Assembly (NCBI GenBank): GCA_023456995.1
Contig: JAEWNU010000197.1
Location: forward strand, 1-5,359
Direction: 5' to 3'
DNA from: Bacillota bacterium
Lineage (GTDB): Bacteria; Bacillota; Clostridia; Oscillospirales; Ruminococcaceae
DNA: 5,359 nucleotides
Every line of letters begins with the position of its first letter. Position 1 is the stretch's first letter. Under the pieces are notes generated by a model. The model was not told the DNA's origin. It saw only the letters and a list, made by a program, of their open reading frames with translations, and did no database searches. Positions 5,011-5,359 of this stretch are shown in pieces. The translations under genes and the position numbers were made by a program.

Positions 5011-5359
5011 GTGTTAAAGATTATTGATGTTCATAAGACCTTCAACCCAGGCACTATTAATGAAAAAATTGCTTTAAGTGGTGTTAATTTGCATCTTAAT
5101 CCCGGTGATTTCTGCACTGTTATCGGCGGCAACGGTGCCGGTAAATCCACGACTCTTAATGCCGTTGCGGGGGTTTGGCCTGTTAATCAGGGTGCAATTG
5201 TACTAGACGGCCAGAATATTACCGGCGTACCAGAACATAAAAGAGCAGCGTACTTGGGACGCGTTTTTCAGGATCCGATGACAGGAACTGCTGCAACGAT
5301 GGAGATTCAAGAGAATCTTGCGTTAGCTGCCCGCCGTGGTAAGCGCCGCACTCTGGGGT
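5011..5359 (+). CDS. ABC importer ATP-binding protein (COG1101-type, TrpZ-like), 5' part
   Basis: The gene starts with GTG at 5011, immediately after the permease stop. An AAGGGGG ribosome binding site (4996-5002) sits inside the end of the permease gene, indicating coupled translation. The first 116 residues are visible before the window ends. They contain Walker A GGNGAGKST (39-47) and the Q-loop glutamine Q87 in GRVFQDPMTGTAATMEIQENLALAARRGKRR (83-113). That stretch is characteristic of the ATPases paired with PF04392/BPD_transp_2 importers. The signature motif, Walker B and switch histidine lie beyond the edge, so intactness cannot be judged. It completes the three-component importer and would power uptake from the cytoplasmic side. 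Confidence 0.93.
   Translation, partial: MLKIIDVHKTFNPGTINEKIALSGVNLHLNPGDFCTVIGGNGAGKSTTLNAVAGVWPVNQGAIVLDGQNITGVPEHKRAAYLGRVFQDPMTGTAATMEIQENLALAARRGKRRTLG

Noticed and set aside
1..5359. CRISPR array, tRNA or rRNA genes, complete insertion sequence
   Set aside because: No regularly spaced repeats, cloverleaf, rRNA-like sequence or transposase gene was seen anywhere in the window.

Overview
The window looks like chromosomal DNA of a low-to-moderate GC Gram-positive anaerobe, most likely a member of the Clostridia. The signs are strong AGGAGG-type ribosome binding sites, a lipoprotein signal with a typical Firmicutes lipobox, consensus sigma-A-type promoters, and a cysteine-rich exported binding protein. 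This placement is inference from style and family resemblance, not from a marker gene.

Layout: (1) 1-156 is the 3' end of a GntR-family regulator (FadR C-terminal/FCD type), closed by a very strong intrinsic terminator at 183-219. (2) 220-675 holds no convincing gene. It carries a 10-bp inverted repeat, a hairpin that could terminate transcription from both sides, and small dyads. (3) 676-2434, minus strand, is a two-gene operon: a DrrA-type ABC ATPase followed after 1 nt by a DrrB-type ABC-2 permease, together a probable drug or lipid exporter. (4) 2435-2830 is a divergent control region. Each direction has a near-perfect promoter with a 17-bp spacer, and each promoter has its own dyad-symmetric sequence just downstream of the predicted start site. 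(5) 2831-5359, plus strand, is an importer operon: a lipoprotein of the ABC_sub_bind family (PF04392), a BPD_transp_2-type permease and a COG1101-type ATPase cut by the window edge. A hairpin after the binding-protein gene probably lowers expression of the membrane and ATPase genes relative to the binding protein.

The importer type is the one that includes the streptococcal TrpXYZ aromatic amino-acid uptake systems, but the substrate cannot be read from this sequence. No T-box or other recognisable riboswitch lies upstream. Instead three copies of CTTTAAAGC bracket the promoter, which suggests control by a DNA-binding repressor. I see no clearly novel multi-gene system here; the most interesting material is the paired operator architecture of the divergent region.
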